Of a stretch of 64,000 bases of DNA, positions 26,246 through 38,698 are shown one piece after another (the first letter of the stretch is position 1; each line of letters starts with the position of its first letter). Location of the stretch: contig CAJNDS010000483.1 in the NCBI GenBank assembly GCA_905221605.1, forward strand, positions 62,001-126,000, read 5' to 3'. The notes beneath the pieces are model-generated. The model was not told the DNA's origin and did not search any database. It saw nothing but the letters and a program-made list of their open reading frames with translations. The translations under genes were made by a program, and so were the position numbers. The DNA is from Symbiodinium natans. Taxonomy: Eukaryota > Sar > Dinophyceae > Suessiales > Symbiodiniaceae.

Positions 26246-26542
26246 ATTCGGGTTCACGGTGATGTTCAGTAGCTCACTACCTGGGGAAGGCCAGTGGCCG
26301 AAGAAACTGAGCCTCCCACAACTTTCTGCCATTCTCTGAACCGAAACTCACCTTTGACGCACATATGCCTGAGCGGCACAAGCAAGCAGCACAAAAAGAC
26401 GCCCCGCTTTTACAGGTTTTTTGCCAATTTTACGTGGCACAAGACCGGGAAAGCCGGCACATACGAGCCTCATGGTCTCAGGAGCCTCTCATGTGTCATA
26501 GCCACTACCAGGGACTCCACAAGCGCCACAGACTTTCAGATT

Positions 26543-26941
26543 TCAGAGCATGCCAGAAGCTGAATAAGCTGCAGATGCAGAAGCATGAGACTCTGGAGTT
26601 GAGATCCGTGAGGGTTTAGGAGCGGCAGTGACTCCAGTGACGACAGGTGAAGTTCTTGGACGTTTGCAGGCAGGTCGCTCGAAGACAGCGTCCACCCAGC
26701 GTTTTCTTTGGCCCTCCTCCTTCTGTTCGCTTTCTGTGTCGCCTTGGCGACATGTCGACGTCAAGTGGGGCTGTGAGGGTGCAGATGATACTGCTCCTCT
26801 GAGATCTTCAGCTGGGCGACTGGACGACTGGCGGAAGACCCACGAAAGGTCCTCCGCTACCTTGCGAAAGTCTTTGCGCTCCTGGGACGTACTGGGAAGG
26901 AAGCTGGGCAGTTCAATCGAATGAGCAACACCTTGGGCCCC
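26543..26941 (-). CDS. Ser/Pro-rich C-terminal exon, unknown protein
   Basis: This 399-base minus-strand exon starts right after TTACATCAG and stays open for 132 codons to a stop at 26543. It begins GAQGVAHSIELPSFLPSTSQ and ERKDFRKVAEDLSWVFRQ, then turns into a low-complexity Ser/Pro/Glu region with RKRWVDAVFERPACKRPR, a possible nuclear localisation signal, and ends SASGML. The phase at the acceptor is clean (GGG GCC CAA). No catalytic motif is seen. The length, the sharp acceptor and the composition favour coding. The gene's other exons, upstream on the minus strand, were not recognised. Confidence 0.5.
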   Translation of the reverse strand, partial: GAQGVAHSIELPSFLPSTSQERKDFRKVAEDLSWVFRQSSSRPAEDLRGAVSSAPSQPHLTSTCRQGDTESEQKEEGQRKRWVDAVFERPACKRPRTSPVVTGVTAAPKPSRISTPESHASASAAYSASGML

Positions 26942-27628
26942 CTGATGTAACATAAACGAATCAAAAAAAGTGAAGACCCTGGTTCTTCAAAGTTAAATCC
27001 CCAGCTTTCCCTCCTGAATCACGGAGCTGCGTCGGTGTCGGAAGAGGATCCTAAGTGGCATCGCAGGTGGCACCAGGAGTCAGTGTGCCTACAGCAACTG
27101 GTGCAGGGCATCTGCCAGCCACGCATCTTGCTGCTACAGTAGTACTACATTGCCAGACTCGAGAGGGAGGTGGCAGAACCATCTAGCACGAGCTGTCACC
27201 ATGAGAAGAAGCTGCCCGAGTAGGAATTTCACTGTTCTGAATCCACAAATCCCCCAAAGGAACACGCTCCGACCAAGGAACTGTCCGGCCACTTCATGGA
27301 AGTGGAGAGTGCTCCGTGATACGAGCATCCTGTTTCGACATGACTGTTTAAACAGATCAGTCGGTCCGGTGGGCCCTTTTTGGCACCCTGTTACCATACG
27401 TCCCCTTTTTTGAGGGCACCAGCACATCGGAGGACTGCAGGTTTTAAGGAATGACCGAGAACTTTTTGTGTGTGGGGGTGAGGACTTGTGGTATACATGA
27501 CTTGCAGTTTGGCTGTCCGCGAGGAGGCATCCCAAGCCCGCCTAATCAAAGGCTCAGACCTACGAAAAGCCATTAACGGAAGGGACGTAAACAGAACTGA
27601 ATGCCCCTACCCAACTACTGCAGTTCAT
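26942..27628. other. No gene recognised
   Basis: Expected to contain intron or upstream exons of the 26.5 kb gene. None could be identified. Confidence 0.3.
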
Positions 27629-27780
27629 GGGTTCAGCTACTACCCACCTCTATACTACCCCCCTAGATTCCCCCACAATTAAGGCTATTCAGGGATACCT
27701 TAAGCTTAATTAGGGTCATTTAAGGTGGGAACTTAAGGGGGGGGGGGGGGGTAGTATAGAGGGGGGCAGTAGGGGAACCC
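27629..27780. mobile_element. Foldback/MITE-like element 3
   Basis: About 45-base imperfect inverted ends. The left end GGGTTCAGCTACTACCCACC, then TCTATACTACCCCCC, matches the reverse complement of the right end (GGGTTCCCCTACTGCCCCCC, then TCTATACTACCCCCC). The AT-rich centre (TTAAGCTTAA) is itself partly palindromic. Total length 152 bases, non-coding. Confidence 0.7.
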
Positions 27781-29422
27781 AAGAGCAGTGGTGCACGTGC
27801 CCTAAGTCCAAGAAGCTGAACCGCGGAGACGAAGATTTGGGGCTTGGAGCTGAAGGTTGACGTCCCGGCCTGCGGACCAAATGGCCATAAGGGGTCATAA
27901 GGGGCCTTTCGGGTCCTGCTTCAAAGAACCCTTTCGCAAAGAGCCAATTGTCGAAACAAAACACTCCGAACTCCGGTCTCCGTTGTGAGGGTATGGGTGA
28001 GCTTTCCGATGTCCGATGTGTTGAAAGGCATCATGTGGGCTGAACTTGGGCTGATGAGCGTTACATGTGATGTGTCTCTCTATGCGAAGGCACAGCTATT
28101 CAACCGTACCCAGACAGCTCCGCTCAACGCCGGGTCAAAGTAGCCACAACCGCGCCTCACCCACTGAGGCTTTGGAACCACTCCTTCGTGGAGGCTCCGG
28201 GTCCCAGGGCGACACACTTGCCCCAAAACCTGTTTCAGGGGGCACGCTCGACCGGCAAAAAGATTCCCCAACGATCAAGATATGAACTTTGCAGGATAGA
28301 CCAAGGTTGGGTGCATGCCAAGTCTTGAACCGTCAACCCTGGACCAATCTTTCTTGTAAACGCCAAGACCCTGAACATCCAGACCCTAAGTCCCCTACCT
28401 TAAACCACTTGCACCTTTCGTAGCACTTATGCCTCAGAACCTTAAACAATAACCCTTCGGACAGGCCTGATGCCTGCTTCGACCTTGAGGAGCACCTTGC
28501 TGCGAACTCTACTGTCGACCAGTTCAGGGATGCTGAGATGCTCAAAGTCTCGAGTTTACTATACTGGCAGCGTGTACTGGGCTGCCGTGAAGGGCGGTGG
28601 GCGGGGGGGCTTCATTCGCAGGGAGTTGGCAGGAAGCGCGTTTAACCTCAACGTGGCACAATGTCTGAAGTACGTCCGGCTGACGCAGAGCCCGGTTGTG
28701 CCTTTGGTTCATGTCGGGCTGCTTGCGCTGCAGACCAGCAGGGCTGCGAACGGGCAGCAGATTTGGAAGCAGCAGCGCCGACGAAGGGTTCTGCGAAAGG
28801 CTGAGGCAAGACTGAAAGGGGTGCAACGGTGCAAAGAGGCACTAAGTAGGGATGCCTACCCTGACGACTATTCGAATGACATGTAGGACATCACTGAAGT
28901 GTGCAAGAGTCATGTAGGGAAAGTTGGCTCTCCAGCTACGAGCAATGCCCTTACCGCTGACCGCAATCGCAGATGCAGCGCTCTCGCCCTCTCTGCCTCG
29001 TCTGAGGAATCAACCAGTCCACCTGTGCTGCACAGATTCTGTCTTGCGACACACACCGCACTTTACGAAATGCCATGCCCCAGCTTGCCACGCTTCAACT
29101 TGCTAACGATCGCAAGCTCCGTGACGTCGGGGCACCAGTCCACGTCGGAGTGTCCACTTTGCTCCCAGCTGGCAGCCTTTGCAGCAGGGAGCAGCAAGCA
29201 AAGGTAGGTCAAGTTGAGATCAGAAGCATATCTCATACCGGTGTTGGCGTAAGCTGGATGCGCGTTGGCATGTTTCGGCTCTCGCAAGTCTTGTTTTCAG
29301 TGGATCTGTGCAATCAATCAACCGCCTGAAGCGTGTAGCTACACTAAAGCTGTCGCAGCCGTCTTGACATGGGCAGTCGGCCATATCGGCCAAACATCAA
29401 ATTAGCAATCGATCTATTGAAC
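27781..29422. other. Unassigned; one ambiguous open block
   Basis: At 28470-28890 one plus frame (138 codons) and two minus frames are open together. The sequence is GC-rich and could be coding, but no frame shows a family motif. The rest holds short frames and CCCTAA-like remnants near 28370-28450. Confidence 0.3.
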
Positions 29423-32400
29423 CTACTGATTCTTCTTGCTTCCAGCCGGTTTGGGGGGCAAAGCCCTCCCCCGACAGCAGCAGCACCACCATGGTTTGTG
29501 TACATGCACTCTGATACAGCAGCACAGGTCGCAGTACACCGCCCAAAAGATCAGTCCGATGAAAAGTGGCATCAACCGGATCCACAGGCTGGGGCACGGC
29601 GGTATATGCAAGTGGAACTTTCCTGTCGCCTGGTTGACGATGACCTGCACTGCCCTAGACATGTCACGGCGCTGATCGTTCAGCTCTTTAATTTCCCACG
29701 ATCGTCGGCGGAAGGGCTCCGTCGCAATCTTGCGGATGGCTGCAACAAAATCCTCTGGAGTGGCGGAAAGCTTGTCCAAGACGACGGCAACCCCAAGCTC
29801 TCTGTGCACCACAGCAACCATCATCTGATCCCCGAAGAAGGGCATGATGGCCAAGGGCTTGCCGAAGGCTAGGGCTTCGTTCACACTGTTCATGCCACCG
29901 TGTGACAAAAAGCCGAAGACAGCCGGATGGGCAAGGACTGCACGCTGAGGTGCAAATCTCGTCACCAGTACGCTGTCCGGGAGGGCCACATCTGGCTTCA
30001 CTTTGGAAGCCCAGAGAACAGTGAAGCCGCCTGCTTTAAATGTCTCCGCCAGCAGCACCGCGTGCGTCTTTGACACGCGGACCTTGTGGGAGGGGAACAC
30101 TTCGACGGAGGCACACCAAAGATGACGAACCAAAAGAAGCATAACACAAAACAGAGACAATGCACAAAGTGCAATGCCAAGATGTCGATCTGCCTCGGAG
30201 CCAAACGCCACATAGAGAACCTCTCTTGAGGCCTTTTGCTGCTCATCGAGCCAGGCCATGACCCTTTCCTGGCAAGAGGTGAGGCAATCAAACCTTCGAG
30301 CTTAAGGCATTCAGGTGGCTGGCCAAACTGTTGCCCTGACCGTTCTCGCTCATGGACCCTAAGCATGAATGTGATCTCTGAACTCGAACTCTGCAAGACA
30401 ATCGCCCCCCCCCCCATAACGAAGTCTGAAGACCATGAGAATCGGAGTGCAGGGCTTCTGTACAGGTATGCACATCGACAGCTTCCACGTCCTGGTCATC
30501 ACTCTTCATCATGCCACTCCCCGCGAGCGCAGGGTGGTCCAGGATGCCGACAGTGAACCTTCACAAGCACTCGGGTGTGAGCTTTGAACTTGGGATAGGG
30601 CCAGCTGCTTTCATGGATGGGGGGATGACCTGGTAAGCTCTTTCGAGCACACAGAGACATAGTTTTGCCGAGAAGCGTGTATGGGCTCCAGGCAGTCGGC
30701 ATGCCTGTGGTCAGTTCCTGGGCTGGGGTTCATCGCAATAAAGCTTAGACTCATGAGGTCCTTCAGAGGTGGCGCCGGTGGCGCTATCAAAACCTTCGAG
30801 ACAGCCGCCCAGACTCTGGAAGGGTGCTGATGATGGCTGGGTGCTGTAGGACGGTGTCAAACTCCCACACCTCTCAGCGAGGCGCTTCAATCTGGTGCAA
30901 CGCGGAGGCGAGGCAAGCAACATGTTACTGAGATGTGCAATACACCATGCGGCCGAAGAAAGGACATATCTTCCGAGTGCTTTTGCACGGCAGCTGACGT
31001 ACAGGTCTTGCCCCGACAGAGCTCTTGACCGCAGTGACTACAGCTGTCGGACGGCTGTCGGGCGATGAACTCCCCAAACCCTGGAGGCCGAGCAAGATTT
31101 GGAGGGTCTTGCCCCACATTTCTTCCCCGCTCACTCTAAGAAAGGACCGGGAACCCAGCGCGAAGTGGTGTGATTGCTCAATGCATTCGGAGGTCTAGGC
31201 GCGTCTTGTGCCCCTGCCTCCAAGGGCCGAGGATGCCCGAGGCGGTAGCGCAAGTACCTGGGCTACCCCTTAGTGAAGCCTTAGTGCAAGTGGAAGGTTT
31301 TTGAGAGAGGTAACAAGGAGGAGAAGGGCTAAAGTGAGCTGAGAGTTTCTTGCCGGGGTGCATGTTGAGGACGCTGGCGATGCCTGGAGCTCAAGTGCTG
31401 TCTTTTTCATTCTGGCGCGACTGCCACGAACCCACGTGGATGCGGCTCACCCCGATCCAATCCAACAGCTCATCCCCTTTCGGCACTTTTGCCCTCAACT
31501 CTTGGCAGTTTTGCACTCAGAGCAGTCGACGTGAAGCATTGCGAGCGCGCTCGCGGATGAAAGCTGCCAAGAAGGTTGGTTCAGGGCTTAGGGGCTGAAG
31601 GCTGGCTGAGGGGTTTGGTTTTCAGGTTTACTTGACAGCTTGAGAGGGCGATCCGGTGAGACTTTCGGAGTCGAGGCCTATAGGGCTGAAAGCGCTTTAA
31701 GGGGGTGGGGTCTAGTTTGTGTGTTAGGGAGTTTCACGTCTCCGCCTTCACAGGTACCTCCTTTTGTGAAAACAAGCCACAGCGGCAACAACCACGCCAA
31801 AGTCCCAGCTGAAGCCAACCAAAGGCAAGAAATCAACGCTGGAACTGCAGTTCCTATCCTCAAAGCACGTTTCGCATTTGCACCTTTAAACCATGTGTAC
31901 AAGCCCGCGGTGTTGTTGTCTGGGACATTTGTGATCAAATCAGATTCCATGTCAGAGCTGCAGTTTGAATTGCCAGGATTGCAGTAGCTGCAGTAGCATG
32001 CCTTAGACGCAGTGATGATGCTGCCCAGGTGCGCAAGGCAAAAAAACCGAAGATGCGTACCATGGTGTTCTCCAGCAACAGCAGAGGGCTATCATAGAGC
32101 TCCTGGGAAGAGCGAACGGCTCTATCCACTTGTCAGTCGAGATTGTGGCTACAGCAGATTTGTGGTGGGGAACTCTTGAGCCGCATTTGCTGTGCCTGAA
32201 GAGGGGGGTTAGGTGTACAAGATGATGATTGGGTGGTTTTGTGGGGGCTTCTTGGGCCAGCTTTGAGACCCCGCAGCCTGGCGCGAGCGGATGGACCCCA
32301 CGTTGGGTTCGGTGGCCCAGGGCAGGTCGATCCTAGGTGAAATATCTGAAACAGGCCAGGCTGAGGCCAGGGCTGAGGGCTGAGAGCTGAAGCTCAAACA

Positions 32401-33797
32401 ATTCAGAGCTCGGCAAGCTAATGCCCAGTGTCTGGGAAGTTAGCCAGCTCGGTGTGCCCCAACCGATGCCCACGACCGGTATGCCCAATGCCTGGAGAGG
32501 GGCTTCGAAACTGAAGTTCTCAAGAGTACGACGCTGCCGGCACTCACAGCTGCAAGGCTGAAATCAGAGTTCAAGGGCAGTTTGAGTGCTCCGGCCCGGC
32601 CCTGAATCCGTCGTCCCTCCCCGCACCTCCCCCAAGGCGTAGTGGGCAGGATAAATGAAGGACACGCAGAGCACGTCAGGCCTCATCTCCTCAAATAAAG
32701 CTGTGGCTCGAGCATGTTCACGTTCAAAGACCACTGCTTCTCAGACGCGCCAAGACTCCATCAGGTGTGGCTTCAGCGTCAGCGCCATGGAGCCTTCAGG
32801 GATCTTAGCCTTCTTTATCCTCCTCTTCATTCGGGATGAACCCAGAGCTGCGAAACATCTGTGAACACAAACGAAAACATGTGAAGACATTTGAAGACAT
32901 GTCATTGTGAGCACAGTGCCATCTCCACTTGTGCTTCTCAAAATATGCATGTTGCAGTCGCAGCCCTCCCTTGTCACCTCCGAGCAGGCTGCCCAACAGC
33001 GGCATGGTGAGGGACGAGAGGAATTGCGCCACCCCGTACGACACAGTCTGCAGGGCCTCCCTGGCAGGGCATAGGGCTGAAAGGTTTAGGCTGTTCTCGC
33101 TTACGCACTCGCCCAACTCAGGAACAAATCTGCAGCAGAGCATCTGCACTGGCGCTCCCTTCTCCCGGTCAAACCCGGAGGAGCCGATGTCCACCAAAGT
33201 GGCCTGCGGCACCAACATCCTGAGCTGGGCGACCTTTCTGCGTTTACTTGTGCTGGAATTCGTGCTGACATTCGCCGATCTGGTCTCCTTCCCCCTCTCA
33301 ATTTGCTGTCCACACCCCCCCGCCCTGGACCTCTCTGGGACCTCCCTCGGACCCTTGCTTGGTGGGCTCCCCCCTGTACAGGACTGGAACTCTACCTGCA
33401 TCGCTGTGTGAGTCTCGCGGCCCAGGCTCTTGATCTTTTTGACCGTTTCGTCGTGGGCCAGGAAGCTTACCGAATGGCCTTCATCTAGGAGACCGTGGGC
33501 AATCGGCAGCATTGGCCTGAGCTGGAAAAGGCCCTGGCTCCTGATGCCTCCCTCCAGCAATGAGGATGGTGTACGGATTCGGGATTTTGGTTGAGTTTTT
33601 CTTTGAGAGGAAATGAGGACTCTGAGGAAGGACACTGACGCAGTAGGGGGAAGGTGAGGTCTTCGGAAGAAAAGGGCAGGTACGTTTTCTAAACTCTGCC
33701 CGCGCGGCGCGTAGTGGGAGAATGGAGGTGCCACGAATGCCACGTGCACCGCCGAGGCAGTGCACCATAGCCAAGTGGCAAGGATGGAGGCCCTCAT
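29423..33797 (-). CDS. UDP-glycosyltransferase (GT1 family), ER-membrane type
   Basis: Exons, right to left. From 33797: MRASILATWLWCTASAVHVA (signal peptide) and FVAPPFS. 33396-33521: LRPMLPIAHGLLDEGHSVSF then LAHDETVKKI. 32978-33203: ATLVDIGSSGFDREKGAPV onward. 32627-32739: FEEMRPDVLCVSFIYPAHYA then LGE. From 32491: ALGIPVVGIGWGTPSWLTSQ. 32061-32102: ELYDSPLLLLENTM. 30194-30268: ERVMAWLDEQQKASREVLYV then AFGSE. 29423-30082: the donor-binding half, VTRFAPQRAVLAHPAVFGF, LSHGGMNSVNEAL, FFGDQ. Phases agree at four of these junctions. UGTs transfer a sugar from a UDP-sugar to small lipophilic acceptors. After the catalytic part come a membrane helix (LWIRLMPLFIGLIFWAVYC), a Cys-rich stretch and a C-terminal KKNQ, which fits a dilysine ER-retrieval signal. 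The intron 30083-30193 has a GC donor and is frame-neutral, so the last two exons look like one open frame. Exons between 30.27 and 32.06 kb (acceptor loop to linker) are not resolved. Confidence 0.85.
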
Positions 33798-36469
33798 GGC
33801 AACTCCGAGCGCCGGAGTTCTAAGCAATGTTGGCTCACAAATTGTCACAAAAGTCTAGCTCTGAATGCTTCTGGGCAGAAGTGTCAAGCTATTTGTCTAC
33901 ATCTGATCACCCAAATAGATGCCCTTCTTCCCCTTGCGGCATGAAGCCCCAAGCCTGAAGGTAAAGCATGTCTGCATGGCTCTTTGGTTGAAGACGAAGC
34001 TGTTCATGAGACTTCCACCTCTAACGGCACATACCGTGCGAGTCGATCACAGCTTGAGCCATTGCGCAGCAGCATTCAGGATTTGAAGCTATGTAGTCGC
34101 CTTCGGGGAAGTGAATGAAGATGGGCAAATCCAGATGGTATCTGGCCTTTGAAGAAGCCATTGAAATTGTTGCTGGGGCTTCGGCAGAGAAGCCTCTGAA
34201 GCAACCACTGCCTGTTGGTGCAGAAGCTCTGCACTTCTCATGTCCCTAGCGCAAAAGTGCCCAGGATCGGAAATTTCCTGAATGACGTGTGCATTGTCAC
34301 TGGAAAGTAGGCGAGCAATTAGGAGGCTCCATTTTCAAAAGTGTCCCACTACCATCCACAGCCTTCGCCGGGTGTTGATGCAGTAACTGCCTTATAGCAA
34401 TAACTACGAAACGATAACACAAAAAATGTAGACCAGCACTGTGTCAAGAGTCGCGAGCGGTCTCCGCGAGGTACTCCCTCGCTTACATAGCAAAAGGCAC
34501 TCTCCTACAGCTGAGCAGGAGTATCTACAATGGTGATTCAATAGTGTCGAAGGAGGTGCCTGAAGGATGCTCTCTCGCGTGAAGGCGAGAGCCCCTTCCT
34601 GAGAGTGGATCTGACCTAGGGGTTCGGATGCGACCAAACGTGCGAACCAATGTGTGAGCCAACGCAAGCCTTCAATCATTTGCCACTGAGCGCTTTATCT
34701 GAGAGCTCCAGCTCAACGCAACCACATGACAGAAAGCTTCAAAGCTACGATTCAGGAGTTGCCGGATGGAACACCCTTCTTGGAGCAAGAAGCCAGCATA
34801 TTGAGCAGACTGTGTTGCTGCGAAGTCGCCCAAGAGGTTGACAGCAACATCGTGGACCGACTGCTCTGAGGTAAAGTTCTGCACCTCTGGGTATCGCACG
34901 CACATTGGGCTACTGCACAGATGGTTCGAATGACCTTTACATTTCTTAAAACCTGAAACCCCTCCAGTACATGTGTCAACTCTCAACCTATCCCTCTAGA
35001 GCCGACGGATCATGGTGCTGAAGAGAAATGTTTGAGAGACAGTGCATTTTTGTGTCCGCAGCAGTAGCCTTCCCCAGGCATCCATGTAGCAATTGCACAC
35101 AATACAGCAGGGGCTCCTCTCCCCCGGCGCTCGGAGCAAGCAGCGCCCCCCTCCCCAAACACCCGGAGCTCGGCTGTGTACAAGTTGTTTGGGATGTGGG
35201 ACTGATTTAAGGTTTCTATTCTTAACCACCGAGATTCGTGGACCAGCCTCACACTGACCGCTTGCACTGCTTGCACTGCTTGCACTGCTTGCGCTGCTTG
35301 CGCTGCTTGCACTGCTTACAGCCCTCTCTCACCTCCAGGCTTATGGGCAAACAAACATGGTCAGCGAAGCTCATTGCAACACATGGCACGAGAGCTCGAA
35401 GCACCTTCTCCTGCACAAGCAATACGCCGCCGTTGTTGTGGAAGTTGAGGGCTCTCTCGATTCTTCCATTAGTCCCGACAACCGCTGGGCGAAGGTCGAG
35501 GCAGGGAAGCTTGATTGCTTTATGGATGTACGGCCTGAAGACAATCCGTGTTGTTGTCCATGCAGCCATGCAGTGTGTACTTCGTGTGTTCCGAGGTCCC
35601 CCCCCCCCCTTTGAAACTGCGGAACGGCCGCTGGCCTGGCTGGCGGACTGTCGGGAGCAGACATCACCCGAAACAGCGCCAGAACCTAAACTTGCTCAGT
35701 CAGGGTGCGTGGCTGGCTCAAGACAAGCCGAGAAGGTTGGGAGGGTAGTGGAAAAAATTGCTGGGCGCCGAAAGTGTTACGTAGCCAAAAAAACTCCACG
35801 AAAGTGAAAAACTCACAAATGCTTTGTGAGCCCGGCGGGTATGATTCTGAGTGTCTCTGTTGGCTTCGGCTCACAACGCTGTGCCACCCCTGCAGTCCAA
35901 GGCACTCTTGCTGGGGCTGCGCTTCGAGCCACCGCGCTTGCTCGGAGAGCCTGCAGAGCGCAGCGGTCGTAGCGTGATAGAAACAAGGCGCCAGATGCGC
36001 AAGAAAGAGAACGAGAGACGGAGACGCGGAAACTGTTGTCCATGCGCGCATCGTCATACAATTTCTCGACACTCGACACAGTGTGGCAGCCGTGTCAGTC
36101 ATGTCATGGCCAAACCGAAGAGTAGGGTTCTGCGAATCTTCCATCTCTAAAGCCATGCAGCACTGCCCAGCCCCCACAAGTACCTGCAACAACCTCAGAA
36201 CCCAAACACCCCAAAAGCATCCGAGAACCCTACAGCCTCCCTTTCGCCCTGCCTCTCAGAGCGCTTCCCGAGCGCAGCGAAGGAGTCGAGGCGCTTCGAG
36301 CCTTCGCCTGGCTCTTTAGCAAAACGTTGCAAGGGTCTGCATTCTTCCGCATTCGTAGCCTGATGTGGCTATCTAATGAACAAAGGCAAATTGCAGGATA
36401 GAAGTGTACACCTACTCAAAAAAAAGGAATCGTGGAATCCCTCTGCTTGAGATGCCCTCTCGTCAGAAG
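33798..36469. other. Mostly unassigned; one possible exon
   Basis: On the minus strand near 34750-34950 the frame reads VQNFTSEQSVHDVAVNLLGD then FAATQSAQYAGFLLQEG, protein-like but unrecognised and without fixed splice sites. The remainder shows only short frames and the 9-bp repeat at 35261-35318. Confidence 0.3.
35261..35318. repeat. 9-bp tandem repeat CTTGCACTG
   Basis: Six to seven copies, two with CTTGCGCTG and the last cut short. The unit is a multiple of three, so it stays open in every frame. Confidence 0.9.
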
Positions 36470-36578
36470 GAGTCAGGACAAAAACTCCGGCCTCGCCCCG
36501 CGCGCGGACCTCACGAACCGCTGCCAGCGCGGCGCCGGCCGCCTCTAAGGCCGCGGGCGCGGAGCGGCGCCGAGGAAT
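36470..36578 (-). CDS. Ala-rich helical exon, unknown protein
   Basis: The minus-strand frame begins right after TTTTTCAG and reads IPRRRSAPAALEAAGAALAA then VREVRARGEAGVFVLT. Heptad-like Ala/Leu/Val spacing followed by a strand (GVFVLT) looks like a real alpha-beta segment. The donor is not fixed; GAG|GCC or GAG|GTC are possible. There is no family match. Confidence 0.35.
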
Positions 36579-37234
36579 CTGAAAAAGCGTGAGGGGAGGA
36601 TTTGCGTGGAAACTGGAGTTGGACGATTGTGGGCAATGCCTGATTGTGGGGAAGAATGACAGTGCCCTTGACCGCTCGTTTCGGCTCGGCTGCCGAGACT
36701 GTTGAAACAGTTCTTTGGAAGACCTTCGAAGATTGTGTGCGGACTTCCGTGTGGGTCTGAACGGTCGAAACCTCTAACTGTCCATGATAGGCTGGTGCAA
36801 GCAACGTGTCCTTGTGAAGAACGATCCCAGCCTCGACATCTTGGTGGCTGCTGTCCATGGTGGCAGGGCACCGAACTGTTCATGCGTCTCTGAGATGGCA
36901 GCGGGATGCGAGCTGAAAGCTTGCAGAAGCAAAACAACTAGACCAAAGCCACAACACTGCCGCGCCCTCAGTCCAGAACTCGTACTGCTGGCATATGCTG
37001 GGCATCACACCAACGACCAACGTCTCGCCAACTCGCCTTCTCTTTGGTGTGCCGGATGTATGACATGCAAATGGGGCAAGGGAGACATGAGGAGCAAAGT
37101 AATTTAATTCATGCGAGGCAAACGGCAAGCAACATCGAGAAGTGTGCAACCATCATGGTTTGGGTTCCATCCTTGCTGTCATGCAAGTTTTTGACAGTCT
37201 CAATTCCATGTGTAGGAAGAGAAGCCTGACCCAC

Positions 37235-37377
37235 TAGCCATGAACGGCGGCCTGCCAGCACGTCGCTTCCCCTGAGCCTCACAATGGCATCAGGGTCAGG
37301 GTCGGGGTCACCAAAACAGCTGTGCAGCACCCAGGTGATATCAGGGCAGTTCCGTGCCTTCCCATCGGGATGCATGG
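37235..37377 (-). CDS. Internal exon of an unknown protein
   Basis: Bounded by a GGTGCAG acceptor at 37378 and a strong GTGGGT donor at 37234. The open frame reads MHPDGKARNCPDITWVLHSC then FGDPDPDPDAIVRLRGSDVL and AGRRSWL. The DPDPDPD acidic turn followed by a hydrophobic/basic segment is not a motif I can place. Good splice sites on both sides are the main support. Confidence 0.45.
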
Positions 37378-37823
37378 CTGCACCAGGCTAGGCAATGGCA
37401 CAATGCAGGGCTAGTCGCAAAGCTCGATGAAATCCGGTTTCAGGCGGTTTGCGACGGTTTCCCCGCTCAGGTTAAGGACTTAGTCGCTTAGTCATGGTCT
37501 GATTGGTCTCGTAGTAAATTGAGATGACCAAAGCTGCCCTAGGCCGCTCATAGAAATTATCATGGCCTGTCTGGATCATCCCGAGGTCTACGAGGCTGCA
37601 GCGAGTCTGTGGCTCGTTCCAAGCTCTGCTGAACCAGGTCCCAGAAGCCGCAAACTTGGAGGGTGCTTCGACTGAGGCTGAATCATAAGCAGGGATACAT
37701 GGCCTAGCGGCTTAGCGCAGAGGGGGCCACAATTGCGACTGGCCTACAAGCACACGAGCCTAGACTTGGTGCAAGCCGAGCACAGCGGCCTTTTGTATCT
37801 GGCTCCGCCATGAACATGCTTAC

Positions 37824-38000
37824 CTCGGGTCTGCTGTAAAAATCAATGCCGACCTCCCAAGATGCAGAAATGCAGACTTCGGGGGAAGTGCTGCCCACGA
37901 ATGGATCGAATGGGCGGAGGAAGGGGGCCGCTGGTGCCTGACTGCCATGTTGGGCAGAGTGAACCGGCTAATTTGGTCTGCAGAACGGCGCCGTTCTGCA
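37824..38000 (-). CDS. Probable exon ending at a consensus GTAAGC donor
   Basis: The minus strand has a near-perfect donor (CCCGAG|GTAAGC, exon end 37824). The frame open up to it reads PPSSAHSIHSWAALPPKSAF then LHLGRSALIFTADPR; a second frame is also open, so the reading is provisional. Candidate acceptors are GTTGCAG or TTCTGCAG near 37985-38000. It may belong to the same gene as the exon at 37235-37377. Confidence 0.3.
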
Positions 38001-38382
38001 ACCACCAAGATATGCTCAGGACGGCACACGGCAATTCTGCGAGACAGCGAGATCGGAGTTTATCCAAGCTGGAGACACAAGTGTCTGCTGTTTTTTTCTC
38101 GGAGAGCTGATGAGAAGCACAACAGGATCACACTACAGTCACCACGATAGTCCGGCGGAGTCCGGCGGTCCGGTAGGTGTGATTCGGTGTGATGCTTGCG
38201 AGACCTCTGAAGTGACGCCTCCTCCCGCAGCAAAAGCGCCGTGAGCCGGCCAAGCACTGGGTTGTGTCCACTGATCAGCTGTGCACATGGAGGTTTCCGA
38301 GAAGTGGGCGAAGAAGGATTGTCGCAGTTTGAGGCAACCTAGGAGTACCTCTATCTTTGGGAAAAACCGGCATTGCAGCTCA

Positions 38383-38414
38383 CGCGCACGCACGCACGCA
38401 CGCGCGCACACACG

Positions 38415-38465
<51 letters not shown>

Positions 38466-38498
38466 ACGCACGCACGCACGCACGCACGCACGCACCCA

Positions 38499-38529
<31 letters not shown>

Positions 38530-38595
38530 CACAACACACACACACACACACACCCACACACCCACACACCCACCACACCCACCCACCCACCCACC

Positions 38596-38681
<86 letters not shown>
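38383..38681. repeat. Compound (CA)n/(CGCA)n/(CCCA)n microsatellite
   Basis: About 300 bases of CA units with blocks of CGCA (38383-38412, 38463-38495), CCCACA, CCCA (38572-38605) and a final perfect CA run of about 38 units. The block order suggests successive point changes spreading within one array. Confidence 0.95.
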
Positions 38682-38698
38682 ACTTGTCCGTCACCACC

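Noticed and set aside
28470-28886. 138-codon plus-strand frame
   Set aside because: Opposite-strand frames are equally open and no motif is present; the strand could not be decided.
32805-33848. Single 347-codon gene on the minus strand
   Set aside because: It is three UGT exons read through their introns. The intron-derived parts do not match the family, and it starts at GTG.
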